Source of the DNA: Chlamydomonas sphaeroides
Lineage: Eukaryota > Chlorophyta > Chlorophyceae > Chlamydomonadales > Chlamydomonadaceae
DNA length: 64,000 nucleotides
NCBI GenBank assembly: GCA_001662425.1
Contig: BDDC01000012.1
Span: forward strand, 48,480 to 112,479
Direction: 5' to 3'
The notes under the pieces are model-generated. The model saw only the letters and a program-made list of their open reading frames with translations, did no database searches and was not told the origin of the DNA. Both the position numbers and the translations under genes were made by a program. This document shows positions 1 to 10,083 of the stretch, one piece after another; the first letter of the stretch is position 1; every line of letters begins with the position of its first letter.

Positions 1-849
1 CTCCACTTCCGCGACTACGCGCGGCGGCACTACTGCGGCCGCTGCCAGAGCACCGTGTGCGCCGCACACACCGCCTACAGGTGTGGGCGGGGGGGGGGGC
101 GGGGGCGGGCGAGGGGGCGAGAAACCGGGCGGTTTGGAGGAGGAGCGGAGGTAGAGGGGCCCCGGACCGGCGTGCTGGTCTGGCGCGGCTGGGGGCACGG
201 CATGCGGCGCGCACCCGGCCCGCCGGCGCTGTCACCGGTAGTCCGTTGCTGCAGGGCGGCGGCAGGCGCAGCCCGTGCCCAGGTCAGGAGTTGGAAGCGC
301 GTGCGCGTGGGACGCGCATGGGACGGACGCGGCCGCAGCTGGCAAGGCCCAGACCATGGCGCCCTGCTGGCGCAACCCCGAACTACCCGGTGCCCCGCTG
401 ACCCTCGGGCCCTCCGCAGCCCGCACGGGGCCACGGGCTCCTGCGGCGTGGAGTCGCGCTGCGTGTGCGTGCTGTGCTTCACGCACTTCACACCAGCCTA
501 CCAGGCCTTCCTGCGCCAGCGGAACACGCTGCCCAAGACGGGCGGCTCCACGCCGCCGGGCCCGGCGGCGATGCCCATGCCCGGTCCGGGGATGGCGTCG
601 GCGGGAAGCGGAGGTGAGGTGGGGCTATCGGCCTCACCGGCGAGGAGTGCGGTCGGGATGGGCCTGGCGGCGGCGACGGTGGCCGCGGCTGCCGCCGCGG
701 CGGCGGCGCAGAGTGGCGAGGCGGCGGGGTCGGTCAAGGCGCCGAGCGCGTCGAAGCTTCTGTGGCAGCGAGCTGCGACGAAGTTGCAGGCTGTCACGCG
801 GCTAAATAAGGGCAAGGATCACCACAGCATGGAGCGCGTCGCTGAATGA
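1..849 (+). CDS. FYVE-type zinc finger protein, C-terminal part (5' truncated by window)
   Basis: Exons 1-80 and 420-849, with a GT-AG intron whose phase-2 junction restores one frame. The first exon opens inside a zinc finger with an R-R-H-Y-C-G-R-C core like the FYVE signature RRHHCRxCG, followed by a second Cys/His pair. After the intron comes the closing pair in ESRCVCVLCF, the usual end of a FYVE finger. The remaining ~100 residues are low complexity (proline-glycine, then an alanine run) and end in a short basic helix (LWQRAATKLQAVTRLNKGK). FYVE fingers bind phosphatidylinositol 3-phosphate on endosomal membranes; that function is inferred from the motif. With the finger this close to the C-terminus, the missing N-terminal part must carry any other domain. 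Confidence 0.72.
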   Translation, partial: LHFRDYARRHYCGRCQSTVCAAHTAYRCGRGGGRGRARGRETGRFGGGAEVEGPRTGVLVWRGWGHGMRRAPGPPALSPVVRCCRAAAGAARAQVRSWKRVRVGRAWDGRGRSWQGPDHGALLAQPRTTRCPADPRALRSPHGATGSCGVESRCVCVLCFTHFTPAYQAFLRQRNTLPKTGGSTPPGPAAMPMPGPGMASAGSGGEVGLSASPARSAVGMGLAAATVAAAAAAAAAQSGEAAGSVKAPSASKLLWQRAATKLQAVTRLNKGKDHHSMERVAE

Positions 850-1153
850 GGGCCGCAACGTGGTGCGGGCGAAGCGTGTGGTTTGAAGAATAGGTCGGTG
901 CTGCGTGCTTCAGCAAGCGAGCGGCTTCATGGTTGCGTGGCGTGGACGAACGGCGCGGTCGTGGTGCCAGGGCGTGCCAGGGTGGTCTTCGGGGTTGGCG
1001 CGTGCGGGTTGGAGGCACCATGTTGTGCACAAGCATGAGCTGTTTCATTATTTTTCATACGCTGCAATGCATACGTCGGTTTATGCATAGTGCTAGGGAA
1101 GTGCAGACACGAACAACTTCCGAACGATTGATATGTAGCCTTCGACTTTCCTA
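850..1153. other. Intergenic: FYVE gene 3' UTR and RAP gene promoter
   Basis: About 300 bases between two same-strand genes. It is less GC-rich than its surroundings towards the right. No TGTAA algal polyadenylation signal was seen, and no other gene. Confidence 0.5.
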
Positions 1154-4100
1154 ATGAGTTGCTTGCGCGCAGCAGCCTCGTTTCGCTCATCTCTGCTCCG
1201 GGATGCAGCGAGCGTGGAGCTGTGCCTCGGCCATCGCCGGCGGTTCGGTTCTCGTGCTCTTGCGTGCCCACAGCAGTCGCTACATAATCAGCAGCGACAC
1301 ACGACCTTACATCCTGGCCTCCGGCGGCTCGGTGCAGCCGGCAGCGGCAGGTGGCATGTGTCCACGAGCGAGGGCAGCGCAGCTCGCGAGCTCACCGCGC
1401 GCATCAGCAGATGCAGAAACACCGACGAGCTCGCGGGCGTGTGCCTGGCCAGCGTGAACCAGCTAAACCACGTGCACGTCGCGGCCGCCATCTCCGCTGC
1501 CGTCAGGCTACGTTCGCGCCACGGCCGCAGCCTCGAGCCCCTGCTGACCGTGCTCACGCAGCGCTTCACCTTGCTCCTCACCTCCGCCACCTCTCGTGAG
1601 GTAGCCACGGTGCTATGGAGCCTCGCGACGCTGGGCCGGCCCGCGCCGTCCGCCCTGCTCGAGGCCCTCTGCTCCTCGCCCACCAACCTCCAGCGCATCC
1701 TCACCGACGCGTCGCCTGTAGCCCTAACCAACAGCCTCTGGGCCCTCGCCAACTGGCGTTCAACGCCGCCCCCCGAGCCCCTCGTCCCGGCCCTGCTGGA
1801 CGCATGCGTCGACGCCCTCCCCGTCTTCAACCCCACCTTGATCGCTATGCTGCTACCGTCCCTTGCCAAGCTACGGGCCAACCCGGGGCCCAGGCTGACG
1901 GCGCCGTTGCTGGCGGCGGCGGCTGACGGCGCCGCCGCCATGGGCCTCACCCGCCTGTCCTGGGCCGTGTGGGCATGCCGCCGCCTGGGCCTAGCCCACA
2001 GCTCCTTCCTCGCCGCCGCCGCCACCGCCGGCGTTCGCGCCGCCGCCGCCGCCAAGCCCGACGACCTAGCGTGGCTGTTCTATAACCTAGCCAGGATGCG
2101 CTTCCGCCACCCGCCGCTGGTGGCTGCCGTCGCCCGCTGCGTCGTGGGCCGCGCCGATGGCGCCAACGGGCCGGCGGCGGCGCCGCCGTCGCCACCGCCG
2201 GCGGCGGGATGGAGCCGCCGCTGCCGCGGGCAGCTGCTGTGGTCCATGGCCTCGCTGAACCTCCGCCACGGCGACGCCGCCGGGACGCTGGCGACGTTGG
2301 CGGCGGCCGACGGGTTCGTGGGCGTGTGGCCCCATGGCGAGGACGCCGTCGGCGGGCTGGACGAGCCGGGCGGGCCCATCGACGCCGCCTCTGCTGGCGG
2401 CGGCGGCGACAGCGGCGCGGCGGCGGCGGCGACGCCGCAGGACCTCTCCGCGTACATCTGGTGCATGGCCCGTCTGGGCCGCGGCCGCCAGCCGGGGCCA
2501 GAGCAGGACGCCGTGCTGACGGCTGCGGCGGCGCTGGCGGCGGCGGCGCCGCGCGCGCAGCTGTCACACGCGGCGGCGGCGGCGTGGAGCCTGGAGCGGC
2601 TCGGGCTGCCGCCAGGGGCCCTGCTGGCGCTGGCGCAGGCACGCCTGGCTCAGGCGCTTGGCGGCGCCGCCGTCGACGGCGCGGCGCCGCTGCGGCCTGG
2701 CGACCGCGACGCCGCCGTCATGGTAATGTGCGTCATGGGCCGCTGCGGCGCCGCCGACGGCGAGCTGCTCGACGCGCTGGCGGCGGCGGCGCCCGCGATG
2801 CTGCCGGAGCTGTCAAGCCGTCAGCTGCCGCAGGTGCTGGTCGCCTTCGTGCAGCTCGGCCGGTCCGACCCCGAGGTTTTTGGCACAGCCGTCGAGGTGC
2901 TTCTCGGGTCGCTGCCCTCGGCCGCGGCGCGCCGGCGGCGCCGCGGCGCGGCTGACGGCGACGCCGACGGCGGTGACGACGCCGCGCCGCCGCTGCTGCG
3001 CCTGCCGTACAACAGCATGGCGCTGACGCTGTGGGCGCTCTCGTCTGCCGGCTACGCGACGCCGGCGCTTATGCAGACCGCGCTGACTGCCGTCACCAGC
3101 ATGTTTCCGCCCGTGCCGCCGCCGCCAGCGGCGGCGGCGGCGGCGGCGGCTTCCGCTGGACAGGCCGCAGCACACGCGCCGGACGGTGGCGGCGACGACG
3201 CGGGTCAGAGCCACCTCGCGGATGGCGACGAGGGCGAGACCGGGTCCGAGGACGCGGAGGACGAGGACGGCAGCAGCGCCGCCGCCGGCCCCGCGCCGCG
3301 CGTCGCGCGCTGGGCGGCGCTGCTGCTGTGGGCCTTTGCCGCCGCCGACTGCTACAGCCCGTCGCTGTACGACAGGCTGCTGTCGTACGCCGTACGCGGC
3401 GCGGACAGCCTGGGTCCCGGCCGCGTGGCGGTGGTGCTGTGGGCTGCGGCGGTGGCGGGGCACTACCGGCGGGAGGCGCTCGAGGGGCTGTGCGGCCGGC
3501 TGCAGCAGGGGCTGGGTGGGCTGCCGCCGGCCAGCCTCACTCAGGTGCGCGGCCAGCGGCCAGCGGTGGGCTGCTCGTGCTTTGCGCTGTGGGGGTACAC
3601 CATGGATGGCGTCGGGGCCGGCCAGCGTCGCGCATGCTCGTGCAGGCGAAGCAGGCGTCGGAGCCTCACTTGCTGGTAGCCTCCGTGAGGTGCATTCGTG
3701 ACACGAGGTGCATCCATGACACGAGGTGCATCCGTGGCACGAGGTGCATCCGTGACACGAGGTGCATCCGTGACACGAGGTGCATCCGTGACACGAGGTG
3801 CATCCGTGACATGAGGTGCATCCGTGACACGAGGTGCATCCGTGACACGAGGTGCATCCGTGACGGAAGCTCGTGATGCGCCCCTCCCGGGACAGGCCTT
3901 GGCCCAGCTTGCCCCGTCAGCCGCGGCAATCCCCGAGCTGCCCCTGCTCCCGCCTCCCTCCCTTCCCTCCGCAGGGCACCTGGGCCGTGGCGCACCTCTC
4001 CGCCGGCCTCTGCATGTCCTGGTCCGGACCCAGCGCCCGCCTGCTGGCCGCGGCCGCCCCCCGCCTGAGCGACCACCAGGCGGCGGTGCTGCTGTGGTCG

Positions 4101-5284
4101 CTCGCCACCCAGCAGCTGCTGCTGGGCCACCAGCCCACCTTCCTGCAGTGCCTGGACCTACTGGTGGACCGCCTGGCGGCCACCGCCGCCGAGGCCGCCG
4201 CCGCCGCCGCCGCCGCCACGCCCGGCGACGCCGCCGCCGCGGCGGCGGCGGCGCAGGTGGGCGCACTGGCGGGCGCCTGGCGCGGCGCAGCGGCGGCGTG
4301 GGAGCAGCCGGAGGCTGGCGGCGGAGGGGCGCGGCGCGAGGCTCTGGCGGCCGCCGCGGGGCAGCCGCGGCCGAGGGCGCTGCTGGCGCCGGGCGTGGCG
4401 CTCATCCTGGCCGAGGCGCTGGCGCTGCTGCTCGCCAGCCCGATGCCGGCCGTGCGCGACGCCGCCGAGCGCTACCTGTCGGCCGACGGCGCCGCTGCCG
4501 CCCAGGCCCCTACCCGCGGCCGCCGCGGCCGCCGCGGCCGGCCGCGCCCCGCCGGCCCCGGCGCGCTGGCGGCGGCGGGCCTGGTGCCGCAGCTGCTGTC
4601 GGCCTGGGGGCGAGCGCAGCGGCGCCGCCACCCGCTGCAGGGTGCGCTGGCGGCGGCGGCGGCCGCGTGCGGCCACTCGCCGCGGCTGCTGCGCACGCAC
4701 GGCGGCCTGCCGCTGGCGCTGCCGGCGGCGGTGGAACTGCCGGACGCGGCGCCGGGGCCGGCGGTGCTGCTGCTGGCGGAGGGCAGCGACTTTGCGAGCA
4801 ACGTGGCGGGGCAGCCGCTGGGGCCGCTGTTCACAACCGTGCAGCTGCTGCAGGTGGGGGCCATGTGGGGTATAGGGCACGGAGCGGGCCTTGCAGGCGG
4901 AGGGGGGGAGGGAGCGGGGCGCTCGTAGGCGGCCAGAGGTGCTGACCCCGCTGGCCGGAACGGCTCCCCGCGCCCCCTTTTGCGCCCTTGCCTCCTGCGC
5001 AGGAGCGCGGCTGGCGGGTGGCGGTGGTGCTGTCGGACACCTTTATGAGGCTGCCGCAGCAGGCGCAGCGGGTGGCGTACGTGGCCATGCTGCTGCAGGT
5101 GGCGGGCGTCACTGGGCCCTCACCAGGGCCCGCACCAGGCGGGGGCCAGGCGGCAGCGGCAGCGGCGGGCGCGGCGGCGGCGGCGGCGGCTGATGTGGGC
5201 CTCGCGGCGGGCCGCGGCGCAGGGGCCGCGGCGGGGGCGGGGCCGCAGCAGCCGGCGGCGGCGGCGGCGGCGGCGCGAGGTTGA
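1154..5284 (+). CDS. RAP-domain / FASTK-like helical-repeat protein, probably organellar RNA-binding
   Basis: Exons 1154-3544, 3975-4853 and 5003-5284, all phase 0, giving 1183 residues. The N-terminus is rich in Arg, Ser and Ala with few acidic residues, as in a plastid or mitochondrial transit peptide. The body has repeated helical units with the recurring pattern LxxxLWALAxxx (VLWSLATLG, SLWALANW, AVWACRRLG, WLFYNLARM, LLWSMASL, YIWCMARLG, TLWALSSAG, LLWAFAAAD, VLWAAAVAG, LLWSLATQQ), interrupted by long Ala/Gly/Pro linkers. Around residue 1085 the protein ends in a RAP-like block (ERGWRVAVVLSDTFMRLP), then a low-complexity tail. In green algae such FAST/OPR-RAP proteins act in stability, splicing or translation of organellar transcripts; the specific target cannot be read from sequence. 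The first intron carries a minisatellite. Confidence 0.75.
3685..3864 (+). repeat. 18-bp minisatellite in intron 1 of the RAP gene
   Basis: About ten head-to-tail copies of an 18-bp unit, ACGAGGTGCATCCGTGAC, with a few substitutions (CATTCG, CATCCATG, GGCACG, ACATGAG). It starts 140 bases after the donor site of intron 1. The unit length is a multiple of three, so long open frames run through it on both strands; these are artefacts. Confidence 0.93.
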
Positions 5285-6783
5285 GGGCGGGGCACGGGCG
5301 CGCGGCGGGGCTGTGGGTGCGGCGGCCACTTGCGGTGGCCACTGGCGGCTGCTGCATGCCGCTGCTGCTTGCTGCTGCGGACCACAGGGGCGCGGGGCGT
5401 GCATGGGGGGCGGGGCGTTGTGGGGCAGGCGGTCGGCACGCTGGGGGCCCGGGGCTGGGCCTTGCTCCAGTGCGTGGGGGGGGGGCGGGGGAAGGGGGCC
5501 GCACTCCCTCCACTTTACTCATAACCTCCCTGTTCTTTGCGCCGCCAGCCGCGGGGTGCGGCGAGCGCCTCGGAGTCCCGCCATCTGACGCCAGCGTGAC
5601 GCGGGGTGTGCCTTTGGTGCTGGCGGCGTGCCGGACGCAGCCTGGCTATCGGTGAGCAGCCGCGCTGAGACCAAACCCCGTCCTCACACACGAGGAACCT
5701 TGTTGTGGCCTGGCTTGGCGCAACCGGGCGGGCTCGTGGGTGTCTGAGCCGGAGTGGGCGCATCCGGTGCCCTGATGGCCGCCACGTTCTGGTAAAGCAG
5801 CGCTGCAGGATAAACCCCAACCTCCTGGCTGCATCCGTCATCTTCTGAACCTGTCCCAGCTGCGCATGGGTGCATGGCTCGCCCCTGAAAGAGGCCACCC
5901 AGACCAGACGCGCACCGTCGGTCATTATGCGGTTTTAGCTGGGACTATTCCAGGGGTCTCGGGCACACCGACCTCCGTGCCCTCGCCCCACGGGCCGGAC
6001 TTAGAGCCCTTAGTCAGTTGGGACTTGCGGTGTGTGCGTCTTAGCTTTAAGCAAACCTGTCCCAGCAAACGCGCAGCTGTGCTCATGAGGCTTGGGACGA
6101 CAGACGATGGCAGCGTTGCACGGCCGTTGCACACGACCGGCCTGAGCACCTCCCGCTGTGGGTGCCCTGTGCAGGAGCCTGCAGGAGCCGCCCTTGCTCA
6201 ACACTCTCGCTCGGCTCGCGTCGCGTCGCTCGCTCCCTCCCTCAACTCTCGTGTCAGCACGGTGGCGCACACGGCCAACACATACTCACATTGACACGGC
6301 AGGCAACGCGCCAGCCGGCAGATACAATTCTCGTGGCAGTGAATGCGACTATCGGCTACGACAGCAACAACGCTCAGCGCCTCAAAACGGCAACACAATG
6401 CCTGCAGCCCGCGGCCTGGGCGAGCGACAAACAATACGGTGTCCTTGGGATCCCCTGGCGCCAGCCGGCAGCCAAACGCCACTACTATGTGCAAGTGATC
6501 CCGCGGACGCCACGGTCTCTTTGATCCCCTGCTGCGTCCCCAGATGAATCCCCGCAGGCACGAGGCACACTCGCCCCACCAGCGCGCCCTGATAAGCACC
6601 CCACATCCCCGCACCGGCAAACTGACGCAAGCTGCTGCAGCCATGCCTTGGCGCCGGCCCACACCACATCACATCTGAGCTACAAAAACACGTAGTTTGC
6701 TTAACAAGCCAAAATCTTAAGCTTTGCGTACATGCGACACGCCGTCGCCCCCGCAGCGACCCCTGGGGCAATGCCCAACACGA
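5285..6783. other. Convergent intergenic region with one dispersed repeat copy
   Basis: It lies between the stop of the RAP gene (+) and the stop of the septin-like gene (-), so it should hold both 3' UTRs. A dispersed repeat occupies 5846-6000. No convincing coding exon was found; the short open frames lack family resemblance and splice logic. Confidence 0.5.
5846..6000 (+). repeat. Dispersed repeat, copy A (complete relative to copy B)
   Basis: This stretch is nearly identical to sequence on both sides of the N gap at 49208-49575, and its first ~95 bases recur in reverse orientation at 61021-61114. Shared landmarks are CCCAGCTGCGCATGGGTGCA, then GGCCACCCAGACCAGACGC, and at the right end GGGGTCTCGGGCACACCGAC. 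No coding capacity or terminal inverted repeat was recognised. It could be part of a non-autonomous transposable element. Confidence 0.85.
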
Positions 6784-9196
6784 CTACGCCGACGCAGAGG
6801 CGGCGCGGTACCGCAGCGCTGCCACCGCCGCCGTGCCGGCGGCCAGCGCCAGCACACCCAGCCCCAGCGTCGCCGTCCGCGGCGAGTAGCCGCCAACGGC
6901 GGCAGCGTCTGACGCCGACGGTGCCGCCGCCGCCGAGCTCGACGCAAAGTAGCTGCGGAGGTAGCGCAGCGCCGCGGCCGACCGCGACGGCGCCGTCGGG
7001 CACCTCGCCGCCGCCGCCACGGGCTCCTGCGCCGCCGCCGCCGCCACCACCGACGCCACGGCGCGCGACACCACGCCACGCACCACCGCTTTTTCGTCCG
7101 CCTCCTCGTCGGCGGCGCCGCTGGTGCTGCGGCGGGGGCTGGCGGCGCCGCTGGAGGCGCAGCTCTTCAGCGACAGCTGGGTCACGATATCCTCGATCGC
7201 AGACACCACGCGGTCCATCTCGGACCGGATCGCCGTCGTCGCCGTCGCCGCCGCCGCCAGGGCCTCCGTCGACATGGCCGAACCAAATGGCGACGCCGTC
7301 GGCGAAGGCGGCAGCACTGACCGCGAGTATGCGGCGGCGGAGGCCGTCGGCGACTCCGGGTGCGGCCGGGCCCAGGCAGCGTCAGACGACGACGGCACAG
7401 TCGCGTGCGGCTCGGGCGTGGCCGGCGGCGGCGCCGGCTCCTCCTCGCGCAGCGGCGGCAGCGGCCATGGCGCCGGCGGCGCCACCTTGGGACCGGCGAC
7501 GGCGGAGGCGGTGTCCGCCTTGGCGGCGGCAGCCAGGGCCTCGCTGTACGGGTCCAGGCGCTCCGCCAGGATGCCCATGACGTCTTGCCCGTACATCTGC
7601 ACGCATCCGTTCACAGCGCGAGATGCGGTACGGTCAGCGCCGCAATCCTCACTGCAGGCGCACCGCAAGGAGCACCGCCTCGCGCCGCCACACTCCCGTA
7701 CATCGTACGACACAGTTCACGGCAGCGGCTCACTCACCTCGTAGCGCTCGCAGAAGGCCGCAAACCGCTCCTGCGAGTTGCGCATCACTGGCCCCACTGC
7801 GCGCTCCAGCAGCCGCCGCAGCAGCGCCGCGTCCGCCTCGCCGCCCGCCTCCACCGCCACGGCGCCGCCCTCGCCGCCCAGCACCAGCACCTGCAGCGCG
7901 CTGGCGCTGGCGCGGCGCGCCGGCGGCCGCCTGCTCTGCTGCTGCGCCTCGGCCTCCGTCCCCGGCCCGGCCTCGGGCAGCAGCAGGTCCGCGACCTCCT
8001 CGTCCAGCTCCAGCGGCACGATGGGCGCGGGCTTGCCTGTTACGTGTGGGGTGGGGCGGGGTGGCGGCGTAGGCAGGCGACGGCGGTGAGCGAGGCAGCG
8101 ACCGGCGGCAGGGACGTATGTGGCGGAGCCGGGCGCAGCCCTGGGAGCGTCAAGAAAGGTGGACTCGCGGACAGAGAAGGAACCGCAGCGGCCCCACCTC
8201 ACCCAGCCCAACACTTCTGTGCTGCGGCGCGGCAACCAGCCCGCGCCCGATCTGCGCTCACCGTTGCAGGTGTAGGACGCCATGGCCGCCAGCAGCGACC
8301 GCCGCAGCTCCGCCACACGCGCCGAGCTCAGAGGCGCCTCGCTGCCGGCGGCGCCCAGCGCCAGCACCGGCAGCAGCGGCGCCTCGGCGGCCAGGGCGCT
8401 CATGTAGGCGAGGTCGGTCTGGGACACTCTGGGCGGTGGGGGAGGGGGGAGGGGGGAGAGGGGGGCACGGGAACAGGTTAGCAGGGCGCCGGCGTGGAGG
8501 CTGGCGGTTCCCTGCTGGAACCCTGGGACAACCCATGACCAGGCCGCCCCGCCTTGGGCAGCTGCCCAACTTGACGCTGCCTCGGCTGTTAGGTACTGAG
8601 TGGTACACCGACTGGGCCCAAGGACATGGACTAAGAGTCACACTTGCCCCAAGTACATGAACCGTCACGCTTGCACAACGTCGACGTCGTCCCACCCCGA
8701 CTCACTCGGTGGGCGGCAGGAAGTAGAGGCACAGCGACACCGAGTGCATCAGCGGCAGCGCGGCGGCGGCGGCGCCGGGCACCTGGCTGGCGGCGCGGAG
8801 CGCGGCGCGGGCGTCCTTCTCGCGCTGCTGCAGCTGGTACTCGAGCAGCTTGCACAGGTGGTGGGCTGCGGGGGGAGGCCGGGGCGCGGCGGCAGGCGGG
8901 GTTGCGAGGAGGCGAGCGTCAGGAATGGGGAGGGACCCAAGGGATATGGGAGCCGGCAGCGGTGCAGCGGAGCAGACGCAGCCGCATGCCCAGCACGGCC
9001 GCACCCGGCCACGGGCCGTTGGCCGGTGCCGGGCGCCTGGTCAGGGCCGTGCTTACAACACAAGGGGACAGACAATCTGTGCAGCGAGCAGCTCCACATC
9101 CGGCCGGCCCCGCGTGCGCCCTCACCCTTGTTGGGCTCCTCGCAGTAGCCGGGCGTGTCCTGGAGGCTCACTTGCAGCAGCAGCGGCGCATCGCGA

Positions 9197-9229
<33 letters not shown>

Positions 9230-10035
9230 CCGAGCTGCAGCGGCGCCAGGCGGGTGTGCAGGCGGGCGGGGGTTCGCTCCAGGGTGGCGATGCGGGTGAG
9301 GCCGCGAGGCGGCTCGGCGGGTGCGGCGCGTGGCGTGGGGCTTGACGGCAGCAAGAAGTCTGTGGTGGAGCGAGGTGGGGTTTACAGGGCAGGGAAGGGC
9401 GGCGAGTGGGTGGGTGGGTGGGTGTGTATGCGCACACGCGTTGTGTTTGCCTGGACGCGGAGGCATGGCAGGGCGGGGCAAAGCAATGCCTGACAAGGCT
9501 CGCAAGAAACGACTGCGCTGCCTGGTGGATTGTTACAAGCTGATCGGGAGGGCGGATAAGCCTCGTTTTAGAACAGTACAGGCATCCCTACGACACAACC
9601 ATGTACGTCATATGAACGTTTAGGCCAGTTTTCTGAGAGGATTGGCAACCCTTTGATTCGCGTCGGACTCACTCGTGCTGGGCAGCCGCCGTAGGCTGGG
9701 CGGTGTTGCGGAGGGGTCGTACACGCCGAACGCCGAGCTCATGGCCTCCACCAGCCGCGTCTTGCCCAGGTTGCTGGCGCCGCACAGCAACAGGTTGAGG
9801 TACGTTTGGCTGCTGGGTGCCACGGATTGAGTCGGGGACGCCTGCGACGCTGCCTTGGCGGCGTGGGGCATCGCTGGGACTGCGGGATGGAGCGAAGAAA
9901 GGGGAAGGGGGAAAGGGTGAGCGTGTTGTGGGGGATAAGGGGAGCGTGGCGTCGCTCTGCCTGCGGCGAATGGAGACAGCGCGAGTAGCGCGTACCCGTG
10001 TCAGATGGCATGCCGATTGTTGCGAGGTCGGACAT
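6784..10035 (-). CDS. Septin-like GTPase with C-terminal transmembrane segment
   Basis: Exons on the minus strand: 9996-10035 (open up to 10083 and beyond), 9673-9879, 9126-9359, 8706-8865, 8262-8428, 7738-8036, 6784-7596; all junction phases agree, giving 639 residues from the ATG at 10035. The P-loop is GASNLGKT (residues 47-54) and the G3 motif is LQDTPGY near 150, followed by HSVSLCLYFLPPTE and a V-x-Q-T-D-L-x-Y-M helix as in septins. The septin G4 motif AKAD is replaced by ALGA. Near the end a hydrophobic segment (TLGLGVLALAAGTAAVAALR) is followed by a short basic tail, suggesting tail-anchoring. A Gly-Ser repeat (GSGSGSGSGSG) sits in the exon before G3. Septins polymerise at membranes and division sites. 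The start is uncertain: the frame stays open upstream without an ATG, so a short 5' exon may exist. Confidence 0.72.
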
Positions 10036-10083
10036 GTTGACGGAGGAGGCGGAGTCGGCGTCGGATGACGCGCGGTCGCTCAA

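Noticed and set aside
3541..4266. Minus-strand frame with TDAPRV repeats, and plus-strand frame with CIRDTR repeats
   Set aside because: Both come from translating the 18-bp intronic minisatellite.
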